Notes: generated by a model from the letters alone, not told the origin. DNA of 64,000 bases from Hyphomicrobium sp. (GCA_003987725.1 RXJH01000010.1:1-64000), one strand, 5' to 3'. Positions 41,995-51,657 are shown, numbered from the stretch's first letter. Translations and numbers: made by a program.

Positions 41995-42960
41995 CTAGAA
42001 ATCCACCTCAATGGCTACGCCCTTGGCGATTGCAAGATCGACAACGGCCGACGCGACCGCGAGATCCTGAAGGCCAACGCCAGTGCCGTCGTACAGCGTG
42101 ACCTCATCGACAGAGGTGCGGCCCCTATGGCTCCCGTTTACGACCGCTCCGATCTCGATGATGTCTTCGACAGCAAGCAACCCAGCATTGATGGCGTGCT
42201 GTGCCTCGCCGATCGATATTGACTGTGCAATTTCGTCGGTAAAAACAGTTGCGGTGCCGAGGAGTTCAGCCTCGACCTCTTGCTTACCTTTGGTGTCGGT
42301 TCCCATGCAGGCCAAATGTGTACCGGGACGAACCTGCGCGGCCTTGAGAATTGGCGCAAAAGAAGAGGTTATTGTAATGATCACGTCCGCCTCTGCGCCG
42401 AGCCGATCAAGATCAACATGTTCGAAAGGAAGGCCCTTTTCCGAGGCCACTGCTTCGAGTCGGCTCAAATCTTCTGGTACGATGTTCCAGCCCAATACCT
42501 TTTCGAACGGCCTTTGATCGAGCGCTGCTCTCAGCTGGAAAGTCGACTGATGGCCGGCTCCGATCATTCCAATAACCTTGGAATCGGGCCGAGCTAGATA
42601 TTTGATCGACACAGCAGAGGCCGCAGCCGTGCGTAGCGCGGTCAGCAGGTTTCCACCGACTGCTGCGCGGCATCGACCAGTATCTGCGTCGAACAAAAAC
42701 ACAGTCGACTGATGGTTTGTGAGCCCCTTCTCCATGTTCTTCGGCCAGAAGCCGCCAGACTTGAGTCCGAGTGCCAAGCTTTTTCGATCGAACCCCGACT
42801 TGAACCCGTAGAGGGCATCGGCATAGCCGATCGCCTCTCGGATAACCGGGAAGTTATAGGCCGACTTTGCAGCCATCGAAGCGAAGACCTGCTCAATCGC
42901 CGTGAAGCAGTCGCTGGCCGATATAAGACCAGCGATTTCACGCTCTGGGACGATGATCAT
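41995..42960 (-). CDS. bhcD: Iminosuccinate reductase BhcD
   Basis: Reduces iminosuccinate to L-aspartate with NAD(P)H, the final reductive step of the beta-hydroxyaspartate cycle. It belongs to the ornithine cyclodeaminase/mu-crystallin family: substrate region AYNFPVIREAIGYADALYGFKSG, then a Rossmann fold with IGMIGAGHQSTFQLRA and HLACMGTDTKGKQEV. The BHAC context separates it from true cyclodeaminases. The ATG at 42960 has an AAAGGA site; an upstream in-frame start is less likely. 321 residues. Last of the four bhc genes. Confidence 0.93.
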   Translation of the reverse strand: MIIVPEREIAGLISASDCFTAIEQVFASMAAKSAYNFPVIREAIGYADALYGFKSGFDRKSLALGLKSGGFWPKNMEKGLTNHQSTVFLFDADTGRCRAAVGGNLLTALRTAAASAVSIKYLARPDSKVIGMIGAGHQSTFQLRAALDQRPFEKVLGWNIVPEDLSRLEAVASEKGLPFEHVDLDRLGAEADVIITITSSFAPILKAAQVRPGTHLACMGTDTKGKQEVEAELLGTATVFTDEIAQSISIGEAQHAINAGLLAVEDIIEIGAVVNGSHRGRTSVDEVTLYDGTGVGLQDLAVASAVVDLAIAKGVAIEVDF

Positions 42961-43008
42961 GGATATTTCCTTTGTAGAACCGATACCGGACAAACTCGCG
43001 GGCTGCTT

Positions 43009-44172
43009 TCAGTAAGCCTTGCCGCGCGCAGATATCGGCCAAATCGTCTCGACCTTTCCATTGCGCACACCGACGTACCAATCATGGACGTTGCAGGTCG
43101 GATCGCAATGGCCCGGCACCAAGCGAAGTTTCTCGTTGATTTTTAGTACACCGCTTAGGTCTTCGACGACGCCATGCTCGTCGGAGCACTTGATGTACTT
43201 CACATCGTCTCGCCCGTAGACGACGGGCAGACCGCTGTCGACCGACTGAGCCTTGAGGCCAGCATCGACGACCGCCAAATGGGGTTTCGCGTGGCTCATC
43301 ACCGAGGTCAGGATGAAGAGAGCATTTTCCCATTCGCCTCGATCGATGCGCTTGCCGTCCTTATCTTGGATGCGGCCGTAGTCCGCGTCCATGAAGGCGT
43401 AGGAGCCACACTGAAGCTCGTTGTAAACGCCGGAGCTCGACTCAAAATAGTATGATCCGGTGCCGCCCCCCGAAACCAGTTCGGGTTCAAGACCAGCAAT
43501 TTTAAGGGCGCTGACAGCGTCTGCAACCTGCGCAATGGCCAGATCAAGCTTGGCCTTACGCTGCTCATAACTGTCGATGTGCTGCATAGCCCCTTGATAG
43601 GCTTGTATGCCGGTAAATTTCAGCCCCGCGGCACCGTCGATTGCCTTGGCGATCGCAAGCACATCTTCATTTGTTTTAACGCCACAACGCCCAGCACCGC
43701 AGTCGATCTCAACGAGACACTCGATCCTCGTCGCGTGCTTCTGCGCAGCAGCCGAAAGATCCGCCACATTGGCCAGATCGTCGACGCAGACGATCACGCG
43801 GGCGCCTAACAGCGGCAGCCGAGCGAGCCGATCTATTTTGGATAGCTCCCGGACTTGATTCGAAACTAGAACGTCGTTGATTCCGGCGCGGACGAATACT
43901 TCGGCTTCTGAAACCTTCTGGCAGCATACGCCTACGGCTCCGCCCAGCTCCATCTGGAGCTTTAGGACGTCAACGGATTTGTGCATCTTGCCATGAGCAC
44001 GGTGTCGCATTCCATGCGCCTTGGCGTAATCGCCCATCTTCTTGATGTTCCGCTCGAGCGCGTCCAAATCAAGGATAAGGCAGGGCGTCTGGATATGGGC
44101 TTCATCCATACCCGGCAGAGCGGGCACGTCATAGCCGACTTCAAGGGAAGCAAGACTTACGGATGCGTTCAT
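43009..44172 (-). CDS. bhcC: beta-Hydroxyaspartate aldolase BhcC
   Basis: PLP enzyme of the D-threonine aldolase/DSD1 fold that condenses glycine and glyoxylate to (2R,3S)-beta-hydroxyaspartate. The N-terminal barrel has TPCLILDLDALERNIKKM and the cofactor lysine region RAHGKMHKS (probably Lys62). The C-terminal metal site contains PGHCDPTCNVHDWYVGV. 387 residues. Its ATG overlaps the bhcB stop by four bases, so the two are translationally coupled. Confidence 0.94.
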   Translation of the reverse strand: MNASVSLASLEVGYDVPALPGMDEAHIQTPCLILDLDALERNIKKMGDYAKAHGMRHRAHGKMHKSVDVLKLQMELGGAVGVCCQKVSEAEVFVRAGINDVLVSNQVRELSKIDRLARLPLLGARVIVCVDDLANVADLSAAAQKHATRIECLVEIDCGAGRCGVKTNEDVLAIAKAIDGAAGLKFTGIQAYQGAMQHIDSYEQRKAKLDLAIAQVADAVSALKIAGLEPELVSGGGTGSYYFESSSGVYNELQCGSYAFMDADYGRIQDKDGKRIDRGEWENALFILTSVMSHAKPHLAVVDAGLKAQSVDSGLPVVYGRDDVKYIKCSDEHGVVEDLSGVLKINEKLRLVPGHCDPTCNVHDWYVGVRNGKVETIWPISARGKAY

Positions 44173-45149
44173 GGGTTATCTCCTCTGGCCCAGGGGAGTT
44201 TGTCGATATCGACATTCCCGCCGGTAACGATGACTCCGACGCGCTTACCGGCGAAAATTCTAGGGTTCTTCATGATCGCGGCCAACGGGACCGCGCTCGA
44301 CGGCTCGATGATGACTTTCATGTACTTCCACATCAGCTTCATCGCGTCGATGATCTCCTGTTCGGAAACCGTCTCAACATCGGTGACGTAATTACTGACG
44401 AAGTACCAAGTCAGGGGCTTCAATGGCACCTTGAGCCCATCAGCAATCGTGACTGGCGCATCGTCGGCGATGATGTACCCGGCTTTAAAGCTGCGATAGG
44501 CGTCGTCGGCCTGCTCGGGCTCCGCCGCATAAACTTTAATATGAGGTGCGAGATTTGAGAGAGTCAGGCAGGTGCCGGATATCATTCCGCCCCCCCCAAT
44601 GGGCGCAACCACAGCGTCCAGTCCGTCGACTTGTTCGATCAGTTCAGCCGAGCACGTCGCCTGTCCCGCAATCACACGATGGTCATTGTAGGGATGAACG
44701 AATTCGGCCCCTGTCTCGGCAACAACTTCGGCGAAGACCGATTCACGGCTGGACGTTGACGGCTCGCATTCTATGACGCGCCCACCATATCCCTTGACTG
44801 CATCCTTCTTGGCCTGCGGGGCAGTGCGCGGCATGACGACGGTGCAAGGAATGCCGCGCCGCCCTGCCGCATAGGTAAGACAGGTTCCGTGATTTCCACT
44901 TGAGTGAGTTGCGACGCCATTCCGTGCTTGCTGTTCCGAAAGACCGAGAACAGCATTCAACGCACCTCGTGCCTTGAATGCTCCAGCCTTCTGGAAGTTC
45001 TCGCATTTGAAGAACAGCTGCGCCCCGGTCAACTTGTTGAGCATCCGAGAGGTATGAACGGGCGTGCGGTGAATATAGGACGTGATCCGCTCTCGCGCCG
45101 TCAGCGCGTCTTCTAGCTTCGGAATATACGTGGATGCATCCATCATCAT
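44169..45149 (-). CDS. bhcB: beta-Hydroxyaspartate dehydratase BhcB
   Basis: Fold-type II PLP enzyme related to threonine dehydratase and serine racemase. It removes water from beta-hydroxyaspartate to give iminosuccinate. The PLP lysine is Lys59 in NFQKAGAFKARGA. The serine-rich phosphate and substrate loop is HSSGNHG and the tetraglycine loop is PIGGGGMISG. It lacks the C-terminal ACT-like regulatory domain of biosynthetic threonine dehydratases. 326 residues; it overlaps bhcA by four bases (ATGA). Confidence 0.93.
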   Translation of the reverse strand: MMMDASTYIPKLEDALTARERITSYIHRTPVHTSRMLNKLTGAQLFFKCENFQKAGAFKARGALNAVLGLSEQQARNGVATHSSGNHGTCLTYAAGRRGIPCTVVMPRTAPQAKKDAVKGYGGRVIECEPSTSSRESVFAEVVAETGAEFVHPYNDHRVIAGQATCSAELIEQVDGLDAVVAPIGGGGMISGTCLTLSNLAPHIKVYAAEPEQADDAYRSFKAGYIIADDAPVTIADGLKVPLKPLTWYFVSNYVTDVETVSEQEIIDAMKLMWKYMKVIIEPSSAVPLAAIMKNPRIFAGKRVGVIVTGGNVDIDKLPWARGDNP

Positions 45150-46336
45150 GCGGCTTTCTTCTGCGGGGAACCGACGCTCAGGCGGTAGTACTCTTGTGCG
45201 GCGGCCGTGCCCGAACCCAACTTCACGGGAAAGCCAAGGTCGACCATGACCATCTCTGCTGTTGCAATTCCCGACAGAGCCATCACATCCGTAAGGCTCC
45301 CCAGATGACCAATTCGGAACACCTTGCCGGCAACCTCTCCGAGGCCAGTCCCAAAGGCGACGCCATAAGTATTGAGCGCGTGGGCCACGACCCTGTTGGC
45401 ATCGAAGCCCTGAGGCACGCGGATAGCGCTAACGCTGTCCGAGTAAAGTTCCGGCCGGACTGCGCATAGCTGCAACCCCCATGCGCCAACAGCTTGGCGA
45501 ACACCTTCTGCTATCCGATGGTGCCGGGAGAAAACGTTTTCAAGGCCTTCTTCCAGGAGCATTTCCGTCGCAAGCTTCAGGCCATTCAGCAGACCGACCG
45601 GCGGCGTATAAGGAAAGCCGCTATTGTCATAAGCCTTGGCCATATCTCGAACATCGAAGAATGTTCGCGACAGCTTGGCGGTCTCTACCGCGGCCAGCGC
45701 GCGAGGCGAGAAGCCGACAATGGCAAGCCCAGGGGGCAGCATGAAACCTTTTTGGCTTCCACAAACGGTGACATCGACTCCCCATTCATCCATGCGGAAG
45801 TCCATCGATCCGATCGAACTCACCCCGTCAACGAACAGCAGCGCCGGGTGCTTGGCAACATCGAGGGCCCGCCTCACCGCTGCGATGTCGGACTTCACTC
45901 CGGTTGCCGTCTCGTTGTGCGTCGCAAGGACGACTTTGATCTGATGCTCCTTATCGGCAGTCAGTATCTCTGCAAACTGGTCTGCAGGAATGCCATCACC
46001 CCAGCTCTGAGGCACGACCGTGACGTCAAGTTGGTGCCGTCGACACATGTCGATCCAGCGGTAGCTGAACATGCCGTTGCACGTTGCCAGCACCTTGTCT
46101 CCTGGGGAAAGCGTATTTGTTATTGCCACTTCCCAACCACCCGTACCCGTGGACGGAAAGACGAATACGTGAGCATGCGCTGTCTTTAGAACCTTCTTCA
46201 CGTTCTCCAGAACGGGGCGCAAAATCTTTCCGAAAAGCGGACTACGGTGATCGATAGTAGGCATGTCCACGGCCTTACGGAGCACTTCAGGAATATTCGT
46301 TGGGCCCGGAATAAAGATAGGATTCTGAGTGCTCAT
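45146..46336 (-). CDS. bhcA: Aspartate-glyoxylate aminotransferase BhcA
   Basis: Class V aminotransferase that takes the amino group from aspartate to glyoxylate, giving oxaloacetate and regenerating glycine. The PLP lysine is Lys196 in GSQKGFMLPPG. The N-terminus FIPGPTNIPEVLRKAVDMPTIDHRSP is typical of the serine-glyoxylate aminotransferase group to which BhcA belongs. AGGAG lies six bases upstream of the ATG. 396 residues. First gene of bhcABCD, divergent from bhcR. Outside this operon it would be annotated as serine-glyoxylate aminotransferase; the complete cluster decides the call. Confidence 0.93.
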   Translation of the reverse strand: MSTQNPIFIPGPTNIPEVLRKAVDMPTIDHRSPLFGKILRPVLENVKKVLKTAHAHVFVFPSTGTGGWEVAITNTLSPGDKVLATCNGMFSYRWIDMCRRHQLDVTVVPQSWGDGIPADQFAEILTADKEHQIKVVLATHNETATGVKSDIAAVRRALDVAKHPALLFVDGVSSIGSMDFRMDEWGVDVTVCGSQKGFMLPPGLAIVGFSPRALAAVETAKLSRTFFDVRDMAKAYDNSGFPYTPPVGLLNGLKLATEMLLEEGLENVFSRHHRIAEGVRQAVGAWGLQLCAVRPELYSDSVSAIRVPQGFDANRVVAHALNTYGVAFGTGLGEVAGKVFRIGHLGSLTDVMALSGIATAEMVMVDLGFPVKLGSGTAAAQEYYRLSVGSPQKKAA

Positions 46337-46532
46337 AACCGCTCCTGCTTATGCCGATGAGCAGCTAACACGATCGGTGCAGTCAGGTAAATTTTACTGA
46401 AATCATTATTCCATTTTACGGCCGATCGATAATCATCGTTAGATAACAACAGTTTATATTTTTTCATGTGCCGAAATGTTGTTTCGATTATATACTATCT
46501 CGAATTTCAAATCTTGATCGTGAGGAGTTTCG
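46337..46532. promoter_or_regulatory. bhcA/bhcR divergent control region with palindrome
   Basis: AT-rich 196-base region. CGAAATGTTGTTTCG at 46472-46486 is a 5-5-5 palindrome (CGAAA/TTTCG), close to the bhcR start, and fits an IclR-family operator. Known BhcR binds this kind of intergenic region and lets go when glyoxylate is present. A GTGAGGAG ribosome site precedes bhcR. Confidence 0.7.
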
Positions 46533-47342
46533 ATGCAGCAGCAGAAGCGTCGCCGAGGGCGGCCAAGGGAATTGAGAACCGATGAGACAACCTCAAATAT
46601 TCAGGCGCTGAGCCGCGCTCTTGATGTTTTGGAGGCTCTCGCCGCACACGAGGGCATGACTCTTACGGGGCTTTCCAGCTATCTCGAACAATCGACAGCA
46701 ACCATGCACCGTGTCCTCACAACGCTTGAAAGGAGGCAGTATGTCGAATGCGCTCCGGAACGCCAGGAATGGTTTGTCGGTCCTGAGGCGTTCAAACTGG
46801 GCTCTGCTTTTTTGAGGCGAACCAATATCGTCGAACGCAGCCGTTCCGTCATGCGAGATCTAATGACGTTGACTGGTGAAACGTCCAATCTCGGCATTTG
46901 CAGGGACGGACACGTGCTGTTCGTTAGCCAGGTAGAAACCCATGAGACTATCCGCGCCTTCTTTCCGCCAGGCACGAGTTCACCTTTGCATGCTTCCGGT
47001 ATTGGGAAAGCACTATTGAGTTCCTTCGACGACGACAGGTTGGAAGCATTCATAAAAACCACCCGATTCAACCTATTCACAGATAAAACGATTTCTAATG
47101 CGGACCAATTACGCAAGGCCGTGAAACAAATTCGACAACGGGGCTATTCCGTCGATGACGAAGAACGAACCATCGGCATGCGCTGCGTGGCAGCTTCAAT
47201 TCTGGACAGCTACGGCGAAGCTGTTGCCGGGATCTCGATCTCCGGTCCAACCGTCAGAATGCCCGACACGAAAGTCCGTGAGATTGGCAAATTGCTCATC
47301 GAGGCCGCTAGAGACGTATCAAAGCGTCTTGGGGCATCATAG
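46533..47342 (+). CDS. bhcR: IclR-family regulator BhcR
   Basis: 269 residues with a basic N-terminus (QQQKRRRGRPREL), a winged helix (RALDVLEALAAHEGMTLTGLSSYLEQSTATMHRVLTTLERRQYVE) and an IclR effector domain (HASGIGKALLSSF, GYSVDDEERTIGMRCVAASILD). Divergent from bhcA, the position of BhcR in described BHAC clusters, where it senses glyoxylate. Converges on the glcDEF operon with an 89-base gap. Confidence 0.92.
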   Translation: MQQQKRRRGRPRELRTDETTSNIQALSRALDVLEALAAHEGMTLTGLSSYLEQSTATMHRVLTTLERRQYVECAPERQEWFVGPEAFKLGSAFLRRTNIVERSRSVMRDLMTLTGETSNLGICRDGHVLFVSQVETHETIRAFFPPGTSSPLHASGIGKALLSSFDDDRLEAFIKTTRFNLFTDKTISNADQLRKAVKQIRQRGYSVDDEERTIGMRCVAASILDSYGEAVAGISISGPTVRMPDTKVREIGKLLIEAARDVSKRLGAS

Positions 47343-47431
47343 TTTCAACCCCGCACCTTTCACCCCGCGCCTCGCTGAGCACCTCGAAAATCGGACAATT
47401 GGGTTCTAAGAGTCTGCCATCGAGACGCTCC

Positions 47432-48736
47432 CTATCCGCGCGCTACCGCCTGTGCAAGGTTTAGTGGTCGCGGCCCTCCAGTTGCCCAATCCAGCAATTC
47501 AACCGTGTGAACGACTGGAATTTCGGTGGCGGAGCCGATCTGCATCATGCAGCCGATGTTTCCGGTGCTGATAACCTGTGAATGTGTCGCTTCGAGCGTA
47601 GACACTTTGCGGGTCTTGAGTTCATGCGAAATTGCCGGCTGCATTAGATTGTAAGTGCCGGCAGAGCCGCAGCATATATGGCTGTCTCTCGGTTCTACGA
47701 CAACGAAGCCGGCGGCCTTGAGCAACTCCTTTGGTGCGGATCGGACCTGTTGGCCATGCTGAAGCGAGCAAGCAGCATGATATGCCACGCGCAACGGCTC
47801 CGCATGTGAAGCATCTTGCAGACCAAGGTCACTCATCACTTCGGTGATGTCCTTTGCCAGTGCCGCTACGCGCGCGGCGTCCTCGGCCAGCTCGTCGTTG
47901 CGAAGCATGTGGCCGTAATCCTTGACCGTGGTACCGCACCCGGAGGTATTGATCACGATCGCGTCGAGCCCATCACCGCGAATTTCCGCCATCAGCGCGC
48001 GGACGTTGGCAGCTGCCATAGTATGGCTCTCGCGGGTCTTGCCCATGTGATGGGTCAAGGCTCCACAACACCCCACACCCTTAACAACGACGACCTCACA
48101 GCCGTGGCGACGCAGAAGCCGAATAGTAGCGTCATTGATATCCGTATTCAGTGCGCGCTGAGCGCAGCCGGTCAAAAGCGCAACGCGACTTCGTCGCGTA
48201 CGCTCGGCTGGAAAGGTTTGTGGACGGTCGTTTGCGCTCGGCGCTGGTATCCGATCCGGCACCATTTCCAGCATGGCGCGCAGACGGGCATCCGGAATGA
48301 ACTTGCGCAACGGCCTGGCCAGTTTGGCGCTTAGCAACACCAAACGGAAGCGTTCGGGATAGGGAAGGATTCGGGCAAGGAGCCAGCGCAAAGCCTTATC
48401 GTCCCAACGACGCTTGTATCTTTGCTCCACGTACTCGCGCGCGTGATCGAGCAGATGCATGTAATGCACTCCCGAAGGACAGGTGCTCATGCAGCTGAAG
48501 CAGCTCAGACAGCGATCTATATGCTTTACAGTTTTCTCATTGGGCACCCTGCTGTTCTCTAGCATCTCCTTGATGAGATAAATTCGCCCGCGCGGACTAT
48601 CGAGTTCGTCACCCAGTACTTTGTATGTCGGGCAGGTTGCCGTGCAAAAACCGCAATGCAAACAGGAGCGCAAGATCTCGTTCGAGCGTTCGGTGGCCGG
48701 ATCTGCCAGCTGCTCTTCAGTAAACTTTGTCTGCAT
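47432..48736 (-). CDS. glcF: Glycolate oxidase iron-sulfur subunit GlcF
   Basis: Electron-transfer subunit with two 4Fe-4S ferredoxin motifs, CLHCGFCTATCP (from residue 25) and CLSCFSCMSTCP (from about 76). Two CCG-type cysteine-rich domains follow (VGCCGALTHHMG, ICCGSAGTYN). It passes electrons from the GlcD/GlcE flavoproteins to the quinone pool at the membrane. 434 residues. Its start overlaps the end of glcE by 20 bases. Confidence 0.95.
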   Translation of the reverse strand: MQTKFTEEQLADPATERSNEILRSCLHCGFCTATCPTYKVLGDELDSPRGRIYLIKEMLENSRVPNEKTVKHIDRCLSCFSCMSTCPSGVHYMHLLDHAREYVEQRYKRRWDDKALRWLLARILPYPERFRLVLLSAKLARPLRKFIPDARLRAMLEMVPDRIPAPSANDRPQTFPAERTRRSRVALLTGCAQRALNTDINDATIRLLRRHGCEVVVVKGVGCCGALTHHMGKTRESHTMAAANVRALMAEIRGDGLDAIVINTSGCGTTVKDYGHMLRNDELAEDAARVAALAKDITEVMSDLGLQDASHAEPLRVAYHAACSLQHGQQVRSAPKELLKAAGFVVVEPRDSHICCGSAGTYNLMQPAISHELKTRKVSTLEATHSQVISTGNIGCMMQIGSATEIPVVHTVELLDWATGGPRPLNLAQAVARG

Positions 48737-49901
48737 CGAGGCTTCCCATCAGACCGACATTAAATATCCGCGCGGGATCGAAAGTTCGACGCAGGGCGGC
48801 TGAAAGCTCGGCTACCCCCTTGCGTTCAGGCGCGAAGATGAGGTCGCCGCACAGCGCGCCACCGCGCACCAGCGTGGCTTGTCCCGATCCCGCAGCTTTG
48901 CGCACAGAAACAGCGTCACCAATACCGCAGTACCAGATCAAGCCGCCCCCCCAATCCAGAGACACTTGACCACCCAGCGTTTGCAGCGCTGTCACTACTG
49001 CCGGCGCATCCGTTGGCTTCACAAAAATGCGCCAGACCGCATCAGTGGTATCAGAAAAATGCCGCAGATCGCGCAGCGATCGCCACAAGGCCTTGCTCTT
49101 CTCATCTTTGCAAATATCGATCGTGCGGTGGCGAAACAGTGCCGTCAGGCGCTCTCTCCGGTACTCCACCTGATGCGAGAGGCCCTCAATTCTTAGCCAA
49201 GCACTTCCGCCATGAAACGCCGCGCCCGAAATCTCAAATGGCGTACTCAAGCCAGCCAAGAATATCTCAACGGCTTCTGCTACCGAGATGCCGCCGAATA
49301 TGAGCGTCTGCTCACTCTCAGCCATGGGCAATGTCTTGAGCGCGACTTCCGTCAGAACACCGAGTGCTCCATAAGCCCCGCAGAGTAATTTTCCGAGATT
49401 GAGGCCGGTGACGTTCTTCATCACCCGGCCGCCGTTCTTGATGATTCGTCCCCTTCCATCGACGAAACGGATGCCAAGGAGATGATCACGGCATGCCCCC
49501 ACCTGCACACGGCGGGGACCTGAGACATTCGCCGATACCACACCACCAATTGTCGGCGTGCCCTTCGATGCGAGCAACGAGCGATGATCCATCGGCTCGA
49601 AGGCAAGAGTTTGCCTTTCCGCCGCGAGCATTTGTTCGATCTCTTCGACAGGCGTGCCGGCTCGCGCGATTAACGTCAGCTCACCCGGCTCGTAGGTGAC
49701 GATACCGCTCAGCTGGCGCGTCGTAAGGAGGCGGCTGTGCTCTGTCTCAACCATTTTGACACGCGTTCCGCCGCCTACGATGCGAAGCGGACGCGCGCTC
49801 GCGTGACTTTCCGCGATGATCGCCGCAAGTTCCGATTCATCCCTCGGTGCTAAGACGTCCGCTCCCTGGCTGCGATTGACGTCAGTTTCGTTCAATCGCA
49901 T
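48717..49901 (-). CDS. glcE: Glycolate oxidase FAD-binding subunit GlcE
   Basis: Second flavin-domain subunit of glycolate oxidase. The PCMH-type FAD domain shows PLRIVGGGTRVKM, GTPTIGGVVSANVSGPRRVQVGACRDHLLG and MKNVTGLNLGKLLCGAYGALGVLTEVALK. It is shorter than GlcD (394 residues), as in the family. It overlaps glcD by ten bases upstream and glcF by 20 bases downstream. Confidence 0.95.
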   Translation of the reverse strand: MRLNETDVNRSQGADVLAPRDESELAAIIAESHASARPLRIVGGGTRVKMVETEHSRLLTTRQLSGIVTYEPGELTLIARAGTPVEEIEQMLAAERQTLAFEPMDHRSLLASKGTPTIGGVVSANVSGPRRVQVGACRDHLLGIRFVDGRGRIIKNGGRVMKNVTGLNLGKLLCGAYGALGVLTEVALKTLPMAESEQTLIFGGISVAEAVEIFLAGLSTPFEISGAAFHGGSAWLRIEGLSHQVEYRRERLTALFRHRTIDICKDEKSKALWRSLRDLRHFSDTTDAVWRIFVKPTDAPAVVTALQTLGGQVSLDWGGGLIWYCGIGDAVSVRKAAGSGQATLVRGGALCGDLIFAPERKGVAELSAALRRTFDPARIFNVGLMGSLDADKVY

Positions 49902-51349
49902 CTGGCCCCTCGCTCTCGGTGTGGCCGACTGACATCAAGCGGGAATACCTTTGCAGGGTTGAGCAGCCATTCGGGATCGAACGCGTCCTTGATCTCCATC
50001 TGAATAGCCATGTCGTCCGGTGCGAACTGCGTCGCCATGAGGTCGCGCTTTTCTACTCCCACACCATGCTCGCCAGACAGGCAGCCCCCGACATCGACGC
50101 AAAGCCGTAGAATATCGTTGCCCAAAGCCTCCGCTCTTTCCAGTTCGCCAGGGCGGTTAGCGTTGAACAATATCAACGGGTGCATATTGCCGTCACCGGC
50201 ATGGAAGACATTGGCGACTTCCAGATTGTAGTCCTTAGCAAGCTCACCAATCCGCTTGAGCGTATAAGGGAGCATCGAGACAGGCACCGTACCGTCAAGG
50301 CAGAGGTAATCGCCCAAGCGACCCATTGCGCCGAAGGCAGACTTGCGTCCCTTCCAAATAGCGAGAGACTCGGCTGCATTGCTGCTGGTGCGAAATTCTA
50401 CCGGGTCGAACTCGGCAGCAATAGCGCGGATACGCTGGGTCTGATCGTCAATTTCCGCCTCAGATCCCTCCACCTCTACGATCAACACGGCGGCGCAGTT
50501 CGGATATCCCGCCTTGGCAAACGCCTCCACCGCCCTCACACACATTTCGTCCATGTATTCGATCGCCACCGGGAGCACTCCCGATCGAATGATCTGAGCG
50601 ACACACTCGCCTGCAATCTCGGCACTGTCGAAGCCTATAAGTATCGGCCTCGCACCTTCGGGCTTGGGAAGAATGCGCAACGTCGCTTCGGTTACGATGG
50701 CAAGTTGTCCTTCGGATCCGCAGATCAGCGCCAGTATATCCAAGCCGGAAGCACCCAGCAGCGGACCTCCCAATTCGACGATCTCGCCTGTGCTGAGAAC
50801 CATACGAACACCGAGGAGATTGTTGATGGTCACGCCATACTTGAGGCAATGCGCCCCGCCTGAGTTCATCGCGATATTGCCTGCAATCGTGCAGGCCAGT
50901 TGCGACGAAGGGTCAGGCGCATAGAAGAAGCCCTCTGCCTCAAGCTCCGCACTGACTGAGAGATTGGTCACGCCTGTCTGTACGCGAATGAAGCGGTTGG
51001 CCGTATCGATTTCGAGAAATTCGCGCAAGCGCATGGTGCCGATTACGACGCTATCGGCCGTCGGCAGGGCCCCTCCAGCCAGTGAAGTGCCTGCCCCGCG
51101 CGGAATAACGGGAACGCGCAATCCGTGACATATCCGCATAGCAGTCGCCACTTCCTCGGTCGTACGCGGCAGCACGACAGCAAGTGGCGGACACCGATAG
51201 GCAGTTAAGGCATCGCACTCATAGGCTCGCGTTTCCTCAGGATCAGAGATAATTATTTCCGCAGGTAGTGCGGCAGCCAACGCAGCAACGATCTCTGATT
51301 TCCGAGCGATGATTCCCTCGTCTGGTATGGGCATCGCTATCATCGACAT
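49892..51349 (-). CDS. glcD: Glycolate oxidase catalytic subunit GlcD
   Basis: FAD-linked oxidase that converts glycolate to glyoxylate. The PCMH FAD domain has PVIPRGAGTSLAGGALP and CTIAGNIAMNSGGAHCLKYG, and the C-terminal domain has NVFHAGDGNMHPLILF and SGEHGVGVEKRDLM with active-site histidines. 485 residues. First gene of glcDEF, read toward bhcR. Its product is the direct substrate of BhcA and BhcC. It may also be used for glycolate from CbbZ. Some family members accept D-lactate, so activity on that cannot be excluded. Confidence 0.95.
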   Translation of the reverse strand: MSMIAMPIPDEGIIARKSEIVAALAAALPAEIIISDPEETRAYECDALTAYRCPPLAVVLPRTTEEVATAMRICHGLRVPVIPRGAGTSLAGGALPTADSVVIGTMRLREFLEIDTANRFIRVQTGVTNLSVSAELEAEGFFYAPDPSSQLACTIAGNIAMNSGGAHCLKYGVTINNLLGVRMVLSTGEIVELGGPLLGASGLDILALICGSEGQLAIVTEATLRILPKPEGARPILIGFDSAEIAGECVAQIIRSGVLPVAIEYMDEMCVRAVEAFAKAGYPNCAAVLIVEVEGSEAEIDDQTQRIRAIAAEFDPVEFRTSSNAAESLAIWKGRKSAFGAMGRLGDYLCLDGTVPVSMLPYTLKRIGELAKDYNLEVANVFHAGDGNMHPLILFNANRPGELERAEALGNDILRLCVDVGGCLSGEHGVGVEKRDLMATQFAPDDMAIQMEIKDAFDPEWLLNPAKVFPLDVSRPHRERGARCD

Positions 51350-51424
51350 CGTTCCAAGCCTCTAAATAGTTTCAACGATAGCGGTTTTGTCACTCTATGT
51401 TTGAGCGCCATTCGCAGCTGCTTC

Positions 51425-51453
51425 GAAAAAAGCGAGTGACGAAGTCACTCGCT
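51425..51453 (-). terminator. Intrinsic terminator after the PQQ dehydrogenase gene
   Basis: AGCGAGTGAC (51431-51440) pairs perfectly with GTCACTCGCT (51444-51453) around a three-base loop. On the minus strand the stem is followed at once by six T (A-run at 51426-51431). It ends the PQQ dehydrogenase transcript before glcD. No gene is supported in the remaining 51350-51657 interval. Confidence 0.85.
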
Positions 51454-51657
51454 CAAGTCATCACTTTTCAACGTCTTGGCGTGGCCCAATCCGAGGATAG
51501 CGCTGCGACTTACCAATGATCGCGTAAACCGATAATCCGCACCCCTTTTGGAGAGGCGAACTACGCGTTGCGCGGCTGGGAAGGCTCGACGGACAAGCAG
51601 AACGATTCCGCTTGCCCTAGACTTCTTTTTTGGATGCCTCGCAAAAAAATCGCGGCG

